Of a stretch of 64,000 nucleotides of DNA, positions 43,601 to 49,710 are shown in pieces (position 1 is the stretch's first letter; each line of letters starts with the position of its first letter). Below the pieces are notes generated by a model that worked only from the letters and a program-made list of their open reading frames with translations, ran no database searches and was not told the origin of the DNA. The position numbers were made by a program, and so were the translations under genes. Origin of the DNA: Varanus komodoensis (lineage: Eukaryota; Chordata; Lepidosauria; Squamata; Varanidae); the NCBI RefSeq assembly GCF_004798865.1, contig NW_025335409.1:12381061-12445060 (forward strand), read 5' to 3'.

Positions 43601-46600
43601 AATCTACAAAATTAGTTTCATAACAGAAATGTCTTGAGCAGACACTTTTAAAAAGACTATGGAAGTCATCCAAGAAAACAAAGAGAGTGGCATGGTAGGA
43701 TGTAAAGTTTACTGATTCAGGAAACTTTTAAGAAGTGTTCTTGTTTAACAGAAGTTTGTAAGCTTTGCCCTGAATGCCCACATTAGCCTCTTCTGCTTCA
43801 AAAATGATTGTACCTACATTTGGCCCATTAAGATAGTGGTAAGAATGCAAGAGACAATAGAAGAACATGTACCAAGCATGAAAAACATTTACAAGGAGAA
43901 ATCAAATGCTGGCACTTGCCTTCCAGTCAGGACATCACCCTGCCAACAAAAGTGTGTATAGTCAAGGCTATGGTTTTCCCAGTTGCAATGTATGGCTGTG
44001 AAAGTTGGACCATAAGGAAGGCTGAGCGATGAAGAATTGAGGCCTTTGAATTGTGGTGCTGAAGAAGACTCCTGCGAGTCCCTTGGACCGCAAGGCGATC
44101 CAACTGGTCAGTCCTAGAGGAGATCAACCCTGACTGCTCTTTAGAAGGCCAGATACTGAAGATGAAACTCAAATACTTTGGGCACCTAATGAGAAGGAAG
44201 GACTCACTGGAGAAGAGCCTAATGCTGCGAACAACTGATGGCAAAAGAAGAAGGGGACGGCAGAGAATGAGGTGGCTAGATGGAGTCACTGAAGCAGTCG
44301 GTGTGAGCTTAAGTGGACTCCAGGGGATGCTGGAAGACAGGAAGGCCTGGAGGAATGTTGTCCATGGGGTTGCAATGGGTCAGACATGACTTCACGACTA
44401 GCATAGCATAGCAGGACTGTAAGCCCAAGGTACAAAAATTCCAGGGAGACCTCCCAAATATCTTGCAAAAAGCTGGTGCCTGCATTTTTGGAGGCCGTGC
44501 ATAAAAACAGCTTAACGATTTATTGGCTGAAGGATATCCCATACCTTCCAGAGGACAAGTTCATGAACTTCTGATTTCCATCAGCTGTTCAGGGGATAGT
44601 TACAGTGGTAGGGCAAAATAGTGACACACTGGAAAATGACTGAGAATAGTACACCATTCCTGTTATGTTAAATCCAAGGCAAGATACACAACTCATTCAC
44701 CCAGAGCAAGGGGACAAAAACATGGGTTAGATATACAGCAAGGACTTGAGAAGGATGACACCAACAATGTTAAAAGGCAACCTTAACAGAAATGTTCAGA
44801 ATAGACTATACTGGGCAGCCGTGGCAAAAACAATTCTATATCAAGACTTGAATCAAAGTACAAGGAGGAATGAGCTGATCTTAGAGAATTGAGAAGGAAA
44901 CTAAAGTCAAGCTTTAGAAAATGCATGATAGTGATAAAGAATGCCAAGGTCAAAAGTAATGACAACATTTCATGCTTTGGACAATGCCTCCAGCAACATC
45001 AGAAGTGCTATAGTGGGAAAAGCCTGGGTTGAAATGTCTGTGAATTAAGAACTCCAACTTCAAATTATGATGCAACATCCAGAGAAAGATGCTGGCAAAA
45101 GAGCAGGAATTACAGGTTTGGACATAAAAGGTAAAGCATCTCTGGGATGTAATAGCCAAGGCTATTAAGGATTAATGAGATTGTCCATGAGAGTAAAGTG
45201 CAGAGCATAGAACTTGTGGCCCTCTAGACATTGTCCTAACATACCAATCTTCCTTCACCATTTGCTTTACTGGCTAGAGCTACTAAGAGCTTCAGGTCAA
45301 AACATCTGGAGGACTTCCCCTAGCATAGAGGGAAAGAAATAAGAAAGCAAGGAATTGTGCTGCTTTCTCTAAAGGGAGTAGGGAAGTTTAAAGACTAGCC
45401 TGACAAAACAAAACAAACAGAACAAATGGGCAGTCAGATGAGGACCCTTATTTTAATTTTTTAGAGAAAAGTGATTCAATGAGGATTGTCAGAACCAGAG
45501 TGTAAGATGCACCATATTGACCAAAGAAACTATTAGATTTAGTTCAAAGAAGTCTAAAGGTGGCTCTGAAAATACAAGCACTGTATTTTACACTGAAAAC
45601 TGACTGGAAAAGTGGCATATACACTGAATATTACAGTATTTAATAACTCTTTTCTTCTATCATGGAAAAAACAATTTAGTCAATGGTAAATAATACCTCG
45701 GTCAGAAATGGACAGCTTGCGCCCTGCTGGCAACATGTGGTGGGGGGCAGCGTTCCTTGCAGGCCCCACATGCTCCACTACCTGGAGACTTTCCATCCCT
45801 AGACATATCTGTATTTCAAAAAAAGATTTAGTAGGTTCATATCAGTAATACCTGATTGAACTAGGTGCAAATCCCAATCTCATTTATTTGGCTTTCCAGA
45901 GCAAAAGCTGGTATGTTCTACACTTATAACAGAAAACAATGATTGCACTCATTATGCTTAGCTAACATTAGCAGCTTTAAGAAGCAGATACTCTAAAACT
46001 GGGAAGCAGGTTAAAGCCTTGGAAAATGTGCATCAATGAATCTGTTTAGAATTAACTGAACATGCAAGTTGTCACCTCTTTTCTAGATCTTTTTTCTGCT
46101 TAGCTCAAGAACAATAGAATCCTTTCAGCCAGAACAGCCATTCCTCTTTCCCATGCCTCCCCATCCGGGATGAGGAAATCACTTCCTAAAGTCCACTTCC
46201 TTTTCCATACCCCAGACCTGAAACAACTTTCAACAGCCCCTTCTTCTTGCACAATATCCTGTAGTCACCTCCCTGTATTTCAGGCCACCCCAAGAGAATT
46301 TCTGTATCCATCAGCTCACCAGATCTTTAACAGAAACCAAGCTTTATGCCTGAGTTGAAAAAAACTAGATCAGAATTCACTATTGCTTAACTGAAAAACA
46401 GACTTATAATTCCAAATACAATGTTTATAACAGAACTTTCAAGAATCTGCATTGTTATCTAAATTATAGATGTTACCCATCATTTTTACCTATCTAAAGA
46501 GTATAGGATGTAATAATCCTCTGTCTTCAAGAGCGAGCTGTAATGAGACCATATAATTGCTATAAATATGGTTATAGCAACGTGCATAGATGCAAGCTCA

Positions 46601-47433
46601 CAAATAAATGGCTGTAAGTGTTGCAGAAGGATAAAAGAATAAGACTACAGCTTATGAAGTGCAAAAGAAAGGAACTATTAGCAACAGCATTAACCCCAAT
46701 AAAAAAAAAAAAACACAAGTTGAGGTTTCGCTATAGGTAACCAGGCTAGAAGGGAAAATTCAGTGCACACATAGCCATTACATCCCGACTGCAGACCAAG
46801 AGATAATCAGACTCATAATTTTACACACTCTCACTGGACCAGAATAGTAAAGAATGAGGAGATGAAGCAGAGCGCAAACGATGAAAAGAAATCCCAGTCG
46901 TGTTTAGCCACTGTTATCTTGACCCTCTGGACAAGAGTGCCCAGGATTTATACATTTTTCCCCTTTCTGGGGGGAAAAAGGGGAGACCAAAAACAATGGC
47001 AATAATGCTCGCATGCCACGGACACCGCTGAATCCTCAGTAGCACATGCACACACCCATAGGGACGAGGAGAGCGATTCATACTAGAAGCATTCGTGTGA
47101 GGAAAGGGAAGAGGATGCAGCCCTTCCTTTCAGCGCCCTCCTCCCTCCACGCACAGCCCTGATGGAGAAATGGGAGGGGGCGCATCTACATTCCAGGATG
47201 GACCTTCCAAGGGGTTCGACCGCAGCGTCCGGCAAGGGACCCCGCTCCCCACGTCCCCGCTCCTCCTCGTGCCCCAAGCAAGGGGCATGATCCATCACCC
47301 GCCCGCCTCGCGCAACCCCCCAGCCGAAGCATACCATGAAGTCAGTGGCGAAGTTGTCTTCCCCATTGTGGTCCGTGTCCTTCATGGCCTGGACTCGCTG
47401 GATGAATTTCCTCAGGATCTCCTCTTGCTCCAT
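1611..47433 (-). CDS. PTPN12: PTPN12 (PTP-PEST), non-receptor tyrosine phosphatase, exons 1-7 (5' part of gene)
   Basis: Cytosolic protein tyrosine phosphatase that removes phosphate from adhesion and signalling proteins such as p130Cas, paxillin and receptor tyrosine kinases (family knowledge). Seven coding exons join in frame on the minus strand: 99, 109, 77, 96, 39, 72 and 60 bp, giving residues 1-184. The translation follows human PTPN12 (recalled) almost residue by residue: start [10 protein letters not shown], the RRLS site at 36-39, the KNRYKDILP phosphotyrosine-recognition segment at 61-69, DYINANFIK at 87-95, ATQGPL at 105-110, [13 protein letters not shown] at 128-140 and [10 protein letters not shown] from 142. 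All introns are GT-AG. Intron 1 is 40,086 bp; introns 2-6 are 1,482, 1,043, 1,497, 506 and 657 bp. The exon with the WPD loop, the catalytic HCSAGCGRTG loop and the PEST tail are not in the window, so the gene runs off the left edge. No stop or frameshift is seen, so it looks functional. Confidence 0.97.
1773..1895 (-). mobile_element. L2-group LINE, 3' UTR tail fragment
   Basis: Shares the 3' tail of the LINEs at 285 and 35,440: a TTTA-rich end, then atgctgcccc, gccgaagcc and ggcggctcacaac, then an A-rich stretch. It lies in intron 6, about 100 bp from exon 7, and has no coding part. Confidence 0.75.
2030..2073. repeat. 22-bp tandem duplication
   Basis: Two adjacent, essentially identical copies of a 22-bp unit starting CTCTGCACCACC (2,030-2,051 and 2,052-2,073) in intron 6 of PTPN12. 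The near-identity suggests a recent slippage or small duplication. Confidence 0.8.
2328..2399 (-). CDS. PTPN12: PTPN12 coding exon 6 (residues 141-164)
   Basis: Encodes [13 protein letters not shown], then [11 protein letters not shown], with an ataAG-type acceptor (aataATAG) and a GTAAGT donor. KCERYWP is strictly conserved in the family. The second half differs from human at Asp153, Pro154, Thr156, Ala158 and Lys161, making it the most diverged stretch among these exons. Confidence 0.96.
2906..2944 (-). CDS. PTPN12: PTPN12 coding exon 5 (residues 128-140)
   Basis: A 39-bp micro-exon encoding [13 protein letters not shown], identical to human. It has a strong polypyrimidine acceptor (tttttccAG) and a GTATGT donor. 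MACREFEMG is a hallmark of the PTP-PEST/PEP/HSCF subgroup. Confidence 0.97.
3462..4347 (+). mobile_element. hAT DNA transposon (internally deleted) in PTPN12 intron 4
   Basis: Ends are CAGGGGTCGGCAACC and the inverse GGTTGCTGACCCCTG. A perfect 8-bp target duplication, GTATATAC, lies at 3,454-3,461 and 4,348-4,355, diagnostic of the hAT superfamily. Around 3,815-4,000 the plus strand keeps a weak transposase N-terminus: [15 protein letters not shown], then a shifted [11 protein letters not shown] segment resembling the WTDSFAFT start of ZBED-like hAT transposases. Most of the transposase is missing. A LINE tail is inserted near its right end. Without the element, intron 4 would be about 600 bp. 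Confidence 0.9.
4141..4258 (-). mobile_element. L2-group LINE 3' tail nested inside the hAT element
   Basis: A (GTTT)n/(ATTT)n tail, then atgccgtccc, caccgaagcc and ggcggctcacaac, then an A-rich stretch: the same 3' end as the other young LINE copies. It interrupts the hAT terminal region, whose sequence resumes with tgcggttttgcggctccc. The LINE therefore jumped after the hAT element. Confidence 0.8.
4442..4537 (-). CDS. PTPN12: PTPN12 coding exon 4 (residues 96-127)
   Basis: Encodes [15 protein letters not shown], then [17 protein letters not shown], in phase 0 at both ends. The acceptor is tttAG before GGAGTG and the donor is GTAAGT. The single difference from human is Tyr98 to His. A hAT transposon with a nested LINE tail ends 94 bp downstream of this exon in intron 4. 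Confidence 0.97.
5581..5657 (-). CDS. PTPN12: PTPN12 coding exon 3 (residues 70-95)
   Basis: Starts with TT, completing Phe70, then encodes [12 protein letters not shown] followed by [13 protein letters not shown]; the donor is [15 protein letters not shown] is a conserved PTP core motif. One change from human is seen, Ser83 to Pro. The acceptor is a short run ending in tttAG. Confidence 0.97.
5958..6190 (+). mobile_element. tRNA-derived SINE, squamate type
   Basis: The head reads agccagtttggtgtagtgg, ttaaaagtgc, gggttccag (degenerate A and B boxes). The body resembles ctttagccagtcaag, and the tail contains an aggcaggctataaatgc-type end. It is related to the copies at 57.1 and 60.2 kb (plus) and 11.4, 28.1 and 50.8 kb (minus). 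Located in intron 2 of PTPN12. Confidence 0.75.
7140..7248 (-). CDS. PTPN12: PTPN12 coding exon 2 (residues 34-69 plus first base of Phe70)
   Basis: An acceptor reading taattacAG precedes AGACTGAGG; the donor is GTAAGT after CCA T. It encodes [15 protein letters not shown], then [11 protein letters not shown], then [10 protein letters not shown]. Ser39 in RRLS is the PKA/PKC site known in the mammalian protein and is kept. KNRYKD with Tyr64 is the substrate phosphotyrosine-recognition loop. The only change from the recalled human sequence is Ala51 to Val. The exon ends in phase 1, so Phe70 is split with exon 3. Confidence 0.97.
9050..9800 (-). mobile_element. Ancient L2-group LINE, reverse-transcriptase part
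   Basis: Read on the minus strand, several decayed frames line up in order with the L2 reverse transcriptase. [12 protein letters not shown] segment matches [11 protein letters not shown] of the younger copy at 36.5 kb. It is followed by a GKVLE-like stretch, a [13 protein letters not shown] block (normally LSAAFDTIDHGIL), and remnants of the PQGSILSP and NHWGSD (KPLGEV) regions. Many stops and frame changes show it is old. It overlaps the RT core that the younger copy has lost. Confidence 0.7.
10440..10510 (+). mobile_element. LINE 3' end fragment (L2/CR1 group)
   Basis: Ends with ccagagagttttggctga, ggacggtatagaaatgc and aataaataaaa, the usual 3' terminus of an old sauropsid L2-like LINE. 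Similar ends appear at 48.6 and 56.9 kb. Too short for subfamily assignment. Confidence 0.55.
11405..11628 (-). mobile_element. tRNA-derived SINE, squamate type
   Basis: Reverse orientation of the SINE seen at 57.1 kb. An A/T-rich tail, cctaggaactcaaaaaaggc and ttacataatcctcctcct are followed by ctgtgactggcgcaaagtca and ataaccactacatgatgctg (the tRNA-like head). Confidence 0.8.
18240..18600 (+). mobile_element. Old L2-group LINE, C-terminal part
   Basis: The plus strand keeps [12 protein letters not shown], then [18 protein letters not shown], then [18 protein letters not shown]. These align in order with [32 protein letters not shown] and [17 protein letters not shown] of the young copies. 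The divergence is high. Confidence 0.75.
19805..20284 (+). mobile_element. Solo LTR of an endogenous retrovirus
   Basis: 480 bp starting TGAACTGGGC and ending GATACAACA, flanked by a 5-bp target duplication CTAAA (19,800-19,804 and 20,285-20,289). Inside, a TATA-like box (tgctataaaaagg, about 20,150) is followed by an AATAAA polyadenylation signal (about 20,222) and a U5-like stretch with ctctccaggttggtgtcc. No internal retroviral genes are present, so this is a relic left by LTR-LTR recombination. The exact 5-bp duplication points to a moderate age at most. The retroviral class is not resolved. Confidence 0.8.
21790..22345 (+). repeat. Old sauropsid interspersed repeat, split by a SINE
   Basis: Left part gaacataggagccatgctgg and attagaccaagggtatctag; right part agtggccaaccagctgccca, cagcaactggtacacagaga and actgcctctgatactgg. 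This repeat is widespread in reptiles (probably LINE-derived; family not assigned). A related piece lies at 49,510-49,710. A Sauria SINE interrupts it at 21,837-22,177. Confidence 0.6.
21837..22177 (+). mobile_element. Sauria SINE (Bov-B-dependent)
   Basis: The tRNA-like head reads ggatgcaggtggcacagtgg and ggccggttcgaatctgc (B box). It is followed by the conserved middle (ttcaaaagcatgcaaatgcc) and a Bov-B-like 3' end (gtcagacataactggacttt, aatgtcaaggggaaacc). A 13-bp direct repeat TATCTAGTTCAGG flanks it (21,824-21,836 and 22,178-22,190). The perfect duplication indicates a fairly recent insertion into the older repeat. Confidence 0.9.
25085..25300 (-). mobile_element. Degenerate tRNA-derived SINE
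   Basis: Reverse-oriented remnant: cctgtgcaaccttgtgaggt and aggttaagccaag, then gagttgaaccaagatctg (B-box region) and actacactggctcttcag (head). More diverged than the other copies. Confidence 0.55.
25553..26882. mobile_element. hAT-type DNA transposon with nested SINE
   Basis: The left end CAGGGTGGAT with AT-rich sub-terminal runs and the right end gatttaaatcaaatcc then AGCCTA form imperfect inverted ends. The flanks GTGGAATG (25,545-25,552) and GTAGAATG (26,883-26,890) match at 7 of 8 bases, as expected for an old hAT 8-bp duplication. Ends rich in gatttaaatcaaatccaccc are known from sauropsid hAT elements. A SINE sits at about 26,229-26,530. Near the right end the plus strand has a short [14 protein letters not shown] reading that may be a transposase remnant. 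Confidence 0.65.
26229..26530 (+). mobile_element. Sauria-like SINE, divergent
   Basis: The head gaggacggcgcagtagcac and the middle agctcctgcccacctagcag match the Sauria SINE body. The 3' half differs from the copies at 21.8 and 28.3 kb and lacks the Bov-B-like gtcagacatgactgg end. It may be an older subfamily or have a replaced tail. Confidence 0.6.
27769..27815. repeat. Perfect 21-bp inverted repeat with 5-nt loop
   Basis: Left arm 27,769-27,789 (starting CATATCCCAAGG), loop 27,790-27,794, right arm 27,795-27,815 (ending CCTTGGGATATG). All 21 pairs match and pairing stops abruptly at both sides. It lies in otherwise unremarkable intron sequence and is not part of a recognised transposon. 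Confidence 0.85.
28053..28293 (-). mobile_element. tRNA-derived SINE, squamate type
   Basis: ATTT-rich tail, then agatctcaaagcaacttaca, ggaggtagattgggtaaaga, gtctgtgactggcccaaagt, cacccagttgg and ccacactggttttcc. It runs directly into the Sauria SINE that starts at about 28,341. Confidence 0.8.
28341..28678 (+). mobile_element. Sauria SINE
   Basis: The head cagggatgcaggtggtgcag, the body gttgctccgtcccagctcct, agttcaaaagcatgcagatg and gtgggaaggtaaacagcgtt, and the Bov-B-like 3' end gtcagacatgactggactta are all present, ending in an (ACCTTT)n tail. It is nearly full length and closely similar to the 21.8-kb copy. No clear target duplication was found. Confidence 0.9.
31455..31655 (+). mobile_element. 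CR1 LINE fragment (reverse-transcriptase part)
   Basis: The plus strand reads VKLANDTK, then [10 protein letters not shown], then a SSKLEKW segment, and later NFTYK followed by a MSE remnant. These match in order the CR1 block VKLADDTKLF, KRDCEELQ, LGEW, NFTYKLMGSE (recalled). Stops are present. It is the only clear CR1-clade copy seen. Confidence 0.6.
31750..31850. repeat. Short 'acaactcccag'-type interspersed repeat
   Basis: ccagatgttttcacctacac, then tagccatgctgactgaagct and gagttataatccaacacttc resemble the palindromic sauropsid repeat with agttgtagtccaacatctgg ends. Related remnants lie near 45,215-45,325, 53,040-53,140 and 56,440. The class is uncertain. Confidence 0.45.
33312..33471. 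mobile_element. Probable short hAT remnant
   Basis: The right end caaggggtacacaaatg then aaaaaagcttgggaaccactg is the common hAT terminus (CAGTGGTTCCCAA inverted). A possible left end, cagggattc, lies at 33,312. No clear 8-bp duplication was found. Confidence 0.45.
34085..34150 (+). mobile_element. L2 LINE 3' end remnant
   Basis: Contains ctactgggcaatataaag followed by an A-rich end, matching the 3' terminus of the larger L2 copy that ends near 41,380 (attgggcaatataaaaatct). Confidence 0.5.
35432..37786 (-). mobile_element. Young L2-group LINE, internally deleted, with assembly gap
   Basis: Minus strand, 5' to 3'. An endonuclease domain comes first: [59 protein letters not shown]. Next is a 100-N gap, then the inter-domain segment [16 protein letters not shown] and [20 protein letters not shown] up to SLREGRVPG. 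At about 36,355 the sequence jumps to [16 protein letters not shown]. The RT core (fingers and palm with the YADD box) is therefore absent, and the junction is out of frame. The RT C-terminus and a 3' UTR with a TTTA tail follow. The element is about 2.35 kb as assembled and cannot move by itself. Confidence 0.92.
36699..36798. other. Assembly gap (100 N)
   Basis: Exactly 100 unknown bases inside the L2 LINE, the conventional placeholder for a gap of unknown size. The endonuclease-to-RT linker of the LINE is affected; no host gene is. Confidence 0.99.
39382..40060. mobile_element. hAT DNA transposon, non-autonomous
   Basis: The left end cccaggtccccacactttt (a decayed CAGGGGTCCCC) and the right end GGGGACCCCTG are inverted. 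Flanks CATTATAC (39,374-39,381) and CCTTATAC (40,061-40,068) match at 7 of 8 bases. The right sub-terminal ctgctggcaccatgctgggg is typical of a common reptile hAT family. No transposase reading frame was recognised. Confidence 0.75.
40740..41380 (+). mobile_element. Old L2-group LINE, 3' part
   Basis: The plus strand retains tctggattactgcaatgcac (LDYCNA), tcaaaatagggcacagtgag (QNRAQ), a decayed TPVL..LHWLP zone and ccagctatggaataagcttt (QLWNKL). A 3' UTR follows, ending ttattgggcaatataaaaat and ctaataaataa. It is much more decayed than the 35.4-kb copy and has a different 3' end. Confidence 0.75.
42133..42557. mobile_element. hAT DNA transposon, non-autonomous, 425 bp
   Basis: The left end CAGGGGTCCTTAACC and the right end tttgaGGACCCATG are inverted. 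A perfect 8-bp duplication CTCTAACT lies at 42,125-42,132 and 42,558-42,565. The interior is GC-rich and carries four alternating copies of a 25-30 bp unit with the core gaggagatcgttttctcc (about 42,316, 42,351, 42,397 and 42,432). No transposase is present. Confidence 0.9.
43925..44405 (+). mobile_element. Bov-B LINE (RTE clade), 3' end
   Basis: Encodes the Bov-B C-terminus: [67 protein letters not shown] and [20 protein letters not shown], then the 3' end gggtcagacatgacttcacg with a short tagca repeat tail. It is 5'-truncated, as most Bov-B copies are. Confidence 0.92.
45215..45325. repeat. Short interspersed repeat, decayed
   Basis: Bounded by ttgtggccctctagacattg on the left and aacatctggaggacttcccc on the right, with a middle containing ctttactggctagagctact. 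This is the tgtggccctccagatg/catctggagggccaca type common in reptiles; the class is uncertain. Confidence 0.5.
47335..47433 (-). CDS. PTPN12: PTPN12 coding exon 1 (residues 1-33)
   Basis: Starts at ATG (47,433 down) in a good Kozak context (G at -3, G at +4) and reads [19 protein letters not shown], continuing [14 protein letters not shown]. The exon ends with ATG followed by a GTATGC donor. The frame stays open upstream of this ATG for at least 53 codons, but those contain no in-frame ATG, and the start agrees with the human protein. Compared with human, Val4 is Glu, Ser19-Pro20 is Asp-Thr, and Arg30 is Thr. It lies inside the CpG island. Confidence 0.97.
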
Positions 47434-47878
47434 CCTCCTCCTCCTCCCACTCCCTCCTGCCCGCTGTGGAGCGGGACAGACCCAGCCTGAGGAGCCGCCC
47501 CGCAAACCGGCTTTCTTGCCGCTGCTGCTTCCGCCGCCGCCGCCGCCCTGGCCCTCCTTCAACCGCCTCCCCAGACGGCCCCCCGAAAACAACTTCCCCG
47601 CTACAGCTCCGCTCCGCTCCGCTCCGCTCAGCGCAGCCCGGCCGGCCGCTCCATTCTCCTCCCGCCCGCCTCACCGCCGCCTGCCCTGCCCCTCCCTCCC
47701 CTTCTCCTCCCTCTCGCTAACGCGGCAGCCGCTACCGCCAACACCGAGCCCTAGAAGAGAAACGACACCGCTTTCCCCCGCCCTCCTCGCCTTCCCCTTC
47801 AGCGCAGACGCAGTGACATCCGCTCGCTCCCCTCCCTTCAACGTGTTGATCTGCCACGCCCGGGCATGCTGCCCCTCC

Positions 47879-47913
47879 ATTGGTGCCACATGTCAGAGGC
47901 CCGTTGCGATTGG
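47879..47913 (-). promoter_or_regulatory. Pair of CCAAT boxes (NF-Y type)
   Basis: Two CCAAT pentamers on the minus strand, at 47,879-47,883 and 47,909-47,913, 30 bp apart. The second reads agCCAATcg on the gene's strand, close to the NF-Y consensus. Spacing near three helical turns is typical of paired NF-Y sites in CpG-island promoters. They lie about 450-480 bp upstream of the start codon. Confidence 0.6.
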
Positions 47914-48161
47914 CTGTGCTGCTCGTCGGTCCCTTCCTTCCTACCTCTGGAGAAACTTCCTTTTCCCCACCCCTGCGTTATTCCCTATGGATAGGATCTT
48001 CCCTACGCTTGATAAATAGAACTGTGGGATGTACCAATCTGGTCTGATAGCGGGGAGAGCAAGGAAAAGAGCTGTCTTTAGATGAAGAAGAGAGAATGCT
48101 GCGGGATTGACGTCTGCTGCTGATGGGACATATTGTTTCGATTTGAGGGGCTAGGGACGTC

Positions 48162-48170
48162 TCTCGCGAG
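48162..48170. promoter_or_regulatory. TCTCGCGAG motif
   Basis: TCTCGCGAG followed by G, one base from the palindromic TCTCGCGAGA element that is enriched in vertebrate CpG-island promoters and linked to Kaiso/ZBTB33-type binding (established knowledge). It lies about 730 bp upstream of the start codon, just outside the dense CpG block. Confidence 0.4.
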
Positions 48171-48455
48171 GATACTTAAACAATTGCTGAGCTATATGGG
48201 ATATTTTCTAATGAATTCTAAACGTGCTTATTCAGAAGTAACCGGTGTTGTTTCTGATGGCTCTTTGGATGCTCCTGAGATTTTATTATTTTGCTTATGA
48301 TGTAGGAGCACATACTTAATCTCACCCTATTTAAAAAATAGCTCATTCTGCTGTAATGATACGGTTCATGGTTTTAATTAAAGCACAGTTATCTCTGGGC
48401 ACGTGGTAATGTATAATATTCCAGAAAGAAATAATGAAAGTTCCATGCAACAAAT

Positions 48456-48480
48456 ACACACACACACACACACACACACC
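48456..48480. repeat. (CA)n microsatellite
   Basis: About 12 uninterrupted CA units in the PTPN12 upstream region. Confidence 0.95.
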
Positions 48481-48569
48481 CCTCATGATAATGCTTTTTA
48501 TAGCTTTTGGTCTAATGGCACTATTCGAAATAGGAATGCAGTTGGAATTTGGGTGGGTGACCTGAGTGT

Positions 48570-48664
48570 ATGATTATATTATTATTGTTGTAGACCTCCC
48601 AGAGAGCTTTGGCTACAGGCAGTATGGAAATGTAGCAGTAGCACTAGTGGTAGTAGTAGTAGTT
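48570..48664 (+). repeat. LINE 3' end remnant with (TAG)n tail
   Basis: gacctcccagagagctttgg and ctacaggcagtatggaaatg resemble the L2-like LINE terminus at 10.4 kb. A TAG-repeat run follows at about 48,640-48,664. Confidence 0.5.
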
Positions 48665-49509
48665 TGAAGGCAACATTTAAAGAACTGTGGCCATAGAGTT
48701 GTTCTTAAGTTGCATAATAACTAAAAGTTCTCATGTGTTTTAAATTTGACTTCTGACTTGCACCATGCAGCTTGGAAGTTGGAAATAGCATATCTTGTTT
48801 ACCCTGGTTCCGCAGGCAGGCAGCTCAGACCAATCACAATAAAGTAATCATATATTTACACATTATGGAGTATAAATAAATACACACTATACTATTTATT
48901 TATGAAGAACCCTGCATGGGCTCAGTGTTCTAAGGCTGCAAACATACAAATTTACCTAGGAGAATGGCTTATTTATTAAATACTCATCCAGTGATTATTT
49001 GCTTTTGTATCAGTCTATTAAAGATACAGTACTCCATAGCATTTTCATATTTCATGTCAATCAGTTTCCAGTAGAATATTTTTCAGATGAGTTAGTTCAC
49101 ATTCTTCTGCCAGTCATCAAAATTTTCATTGAATGTGTATTCACACTGAATGCATGTACTCAGTCAGATAATTGTGAGAATATAGCCCCATTCAGGTATT
49201 TATCAGAACACTATGGACCGGACTGTATGAACTGAGGAATGCGCTCTTTTCAGCTGTTTGTCACCTGTTAAGCTAAATACATGAGGAGAGTGAGCATGCT
49301 AGCCATCCCTTTTTACATTTGGAGGGAATATACTACATTTCCATAGATCGCATGCCTGTTGCAAATAGTGTGTGAACAATTATATAATTCTACAGATTGA
49401 TTGTCTGTGTATACATGTATGCAGACAGTGCAGTAAATGCATTGAATACAATGTGTGAGCCCTCCACAAATGTACAATAATCAAGTGGGCAGAAACTGAG
49501 TTACACATA

Positions 49510-49710
49510 AGAATATTAGAGAAGTCTGGCTGATCAGACTAGGACCAGTGTTCTGTTTCCACAATGGCCAAGCAAATGCTTATGTGCAACCCACATGAAG
49601 AGTATGAGCACACAAGTATTTGCCTGCTCATTTCTCCCAGCAAACAAGAGGCGTGCTGCCTCTGATACTGGATGTACTATATAGCCATCAGGACTAGTAA
49701 CCATTGAAAA
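49510..49710 (+). repeat. Old sauropsid interspersed repeat
   Basis: ctggctgatcagactaggac, aatggccaagcaaatgct, ctgcctctgatactggatgt and agccatcaggactagtaacc match, in order, the repeat split at 21.8-22.3 kb. Here it is uninterrupted but diverged. Confidence 0.6.

Larger units (their letters stand above)
7249..47334 (-). other. PTPN12: PTPN12 intron 1 (40,086 bp)
   Basis: Bounded by the exon 1 donor (GTATGC) and the exon 2 acceptor (ttacAG). It contains no other exon that could be recognised and is dominated by interspersed repeats, listed separately. Stretches with no recognised feature are roughly 7.3-9.0, 11.6-18.2, 18.6-19.8, 20.3-21.8, 22.4-25.0, 26.9-28.0, 28.7-31.4, 31.9-33.3, 34.2-35.4, 37.8-39.4, 42.6-43.9 and 44.4-47.1 kb. 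These hold AT-rich sequence with only short low-complexity runs. A large first intron is also the rule in mammalian PTPN12. Confidence 0.95.
47100..47960 (-). promoter_or_regulatory. PTPN12: CpG-island promoter and 5' UTR region of PTPN12
   Basis: The only large block in the window that is GC-rich with many CG dinucleotides. It spans exon 1 and about 500 bp upstream. It holds a run of GCTCC pentamers (about 47,606-47,629), a CCG run (about 47,530-47,546) and several GGGCGG/CCGCCC-type Sp1-like sites. No TATA box is evident. The transcription start cannot be placed from sequence alone; a 5' UTR of a few hundred bases upstream of 47,433 is the usual arrangement. Confidence 0.85.

Noticed and set aside
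47434-47592. Possible N-terminal extension of PTPN12
   Set aside because: The frame is open upstream of the ATG, but its apparent start at 47,592 is TTG, there is no in-frame ATG, and the Gly/Arg-rich sequence has no counterpart in known PTPN12.
47336-48019. 227-codon open frame on the plus strand and other long frames across the PTPN12 CpG island
   Set aside because: Pro/Ser/Arg-rich composition typical of GC-rich DNA read in the wrong frame; it overlaps exon 1 in antisense and shows no known domain.
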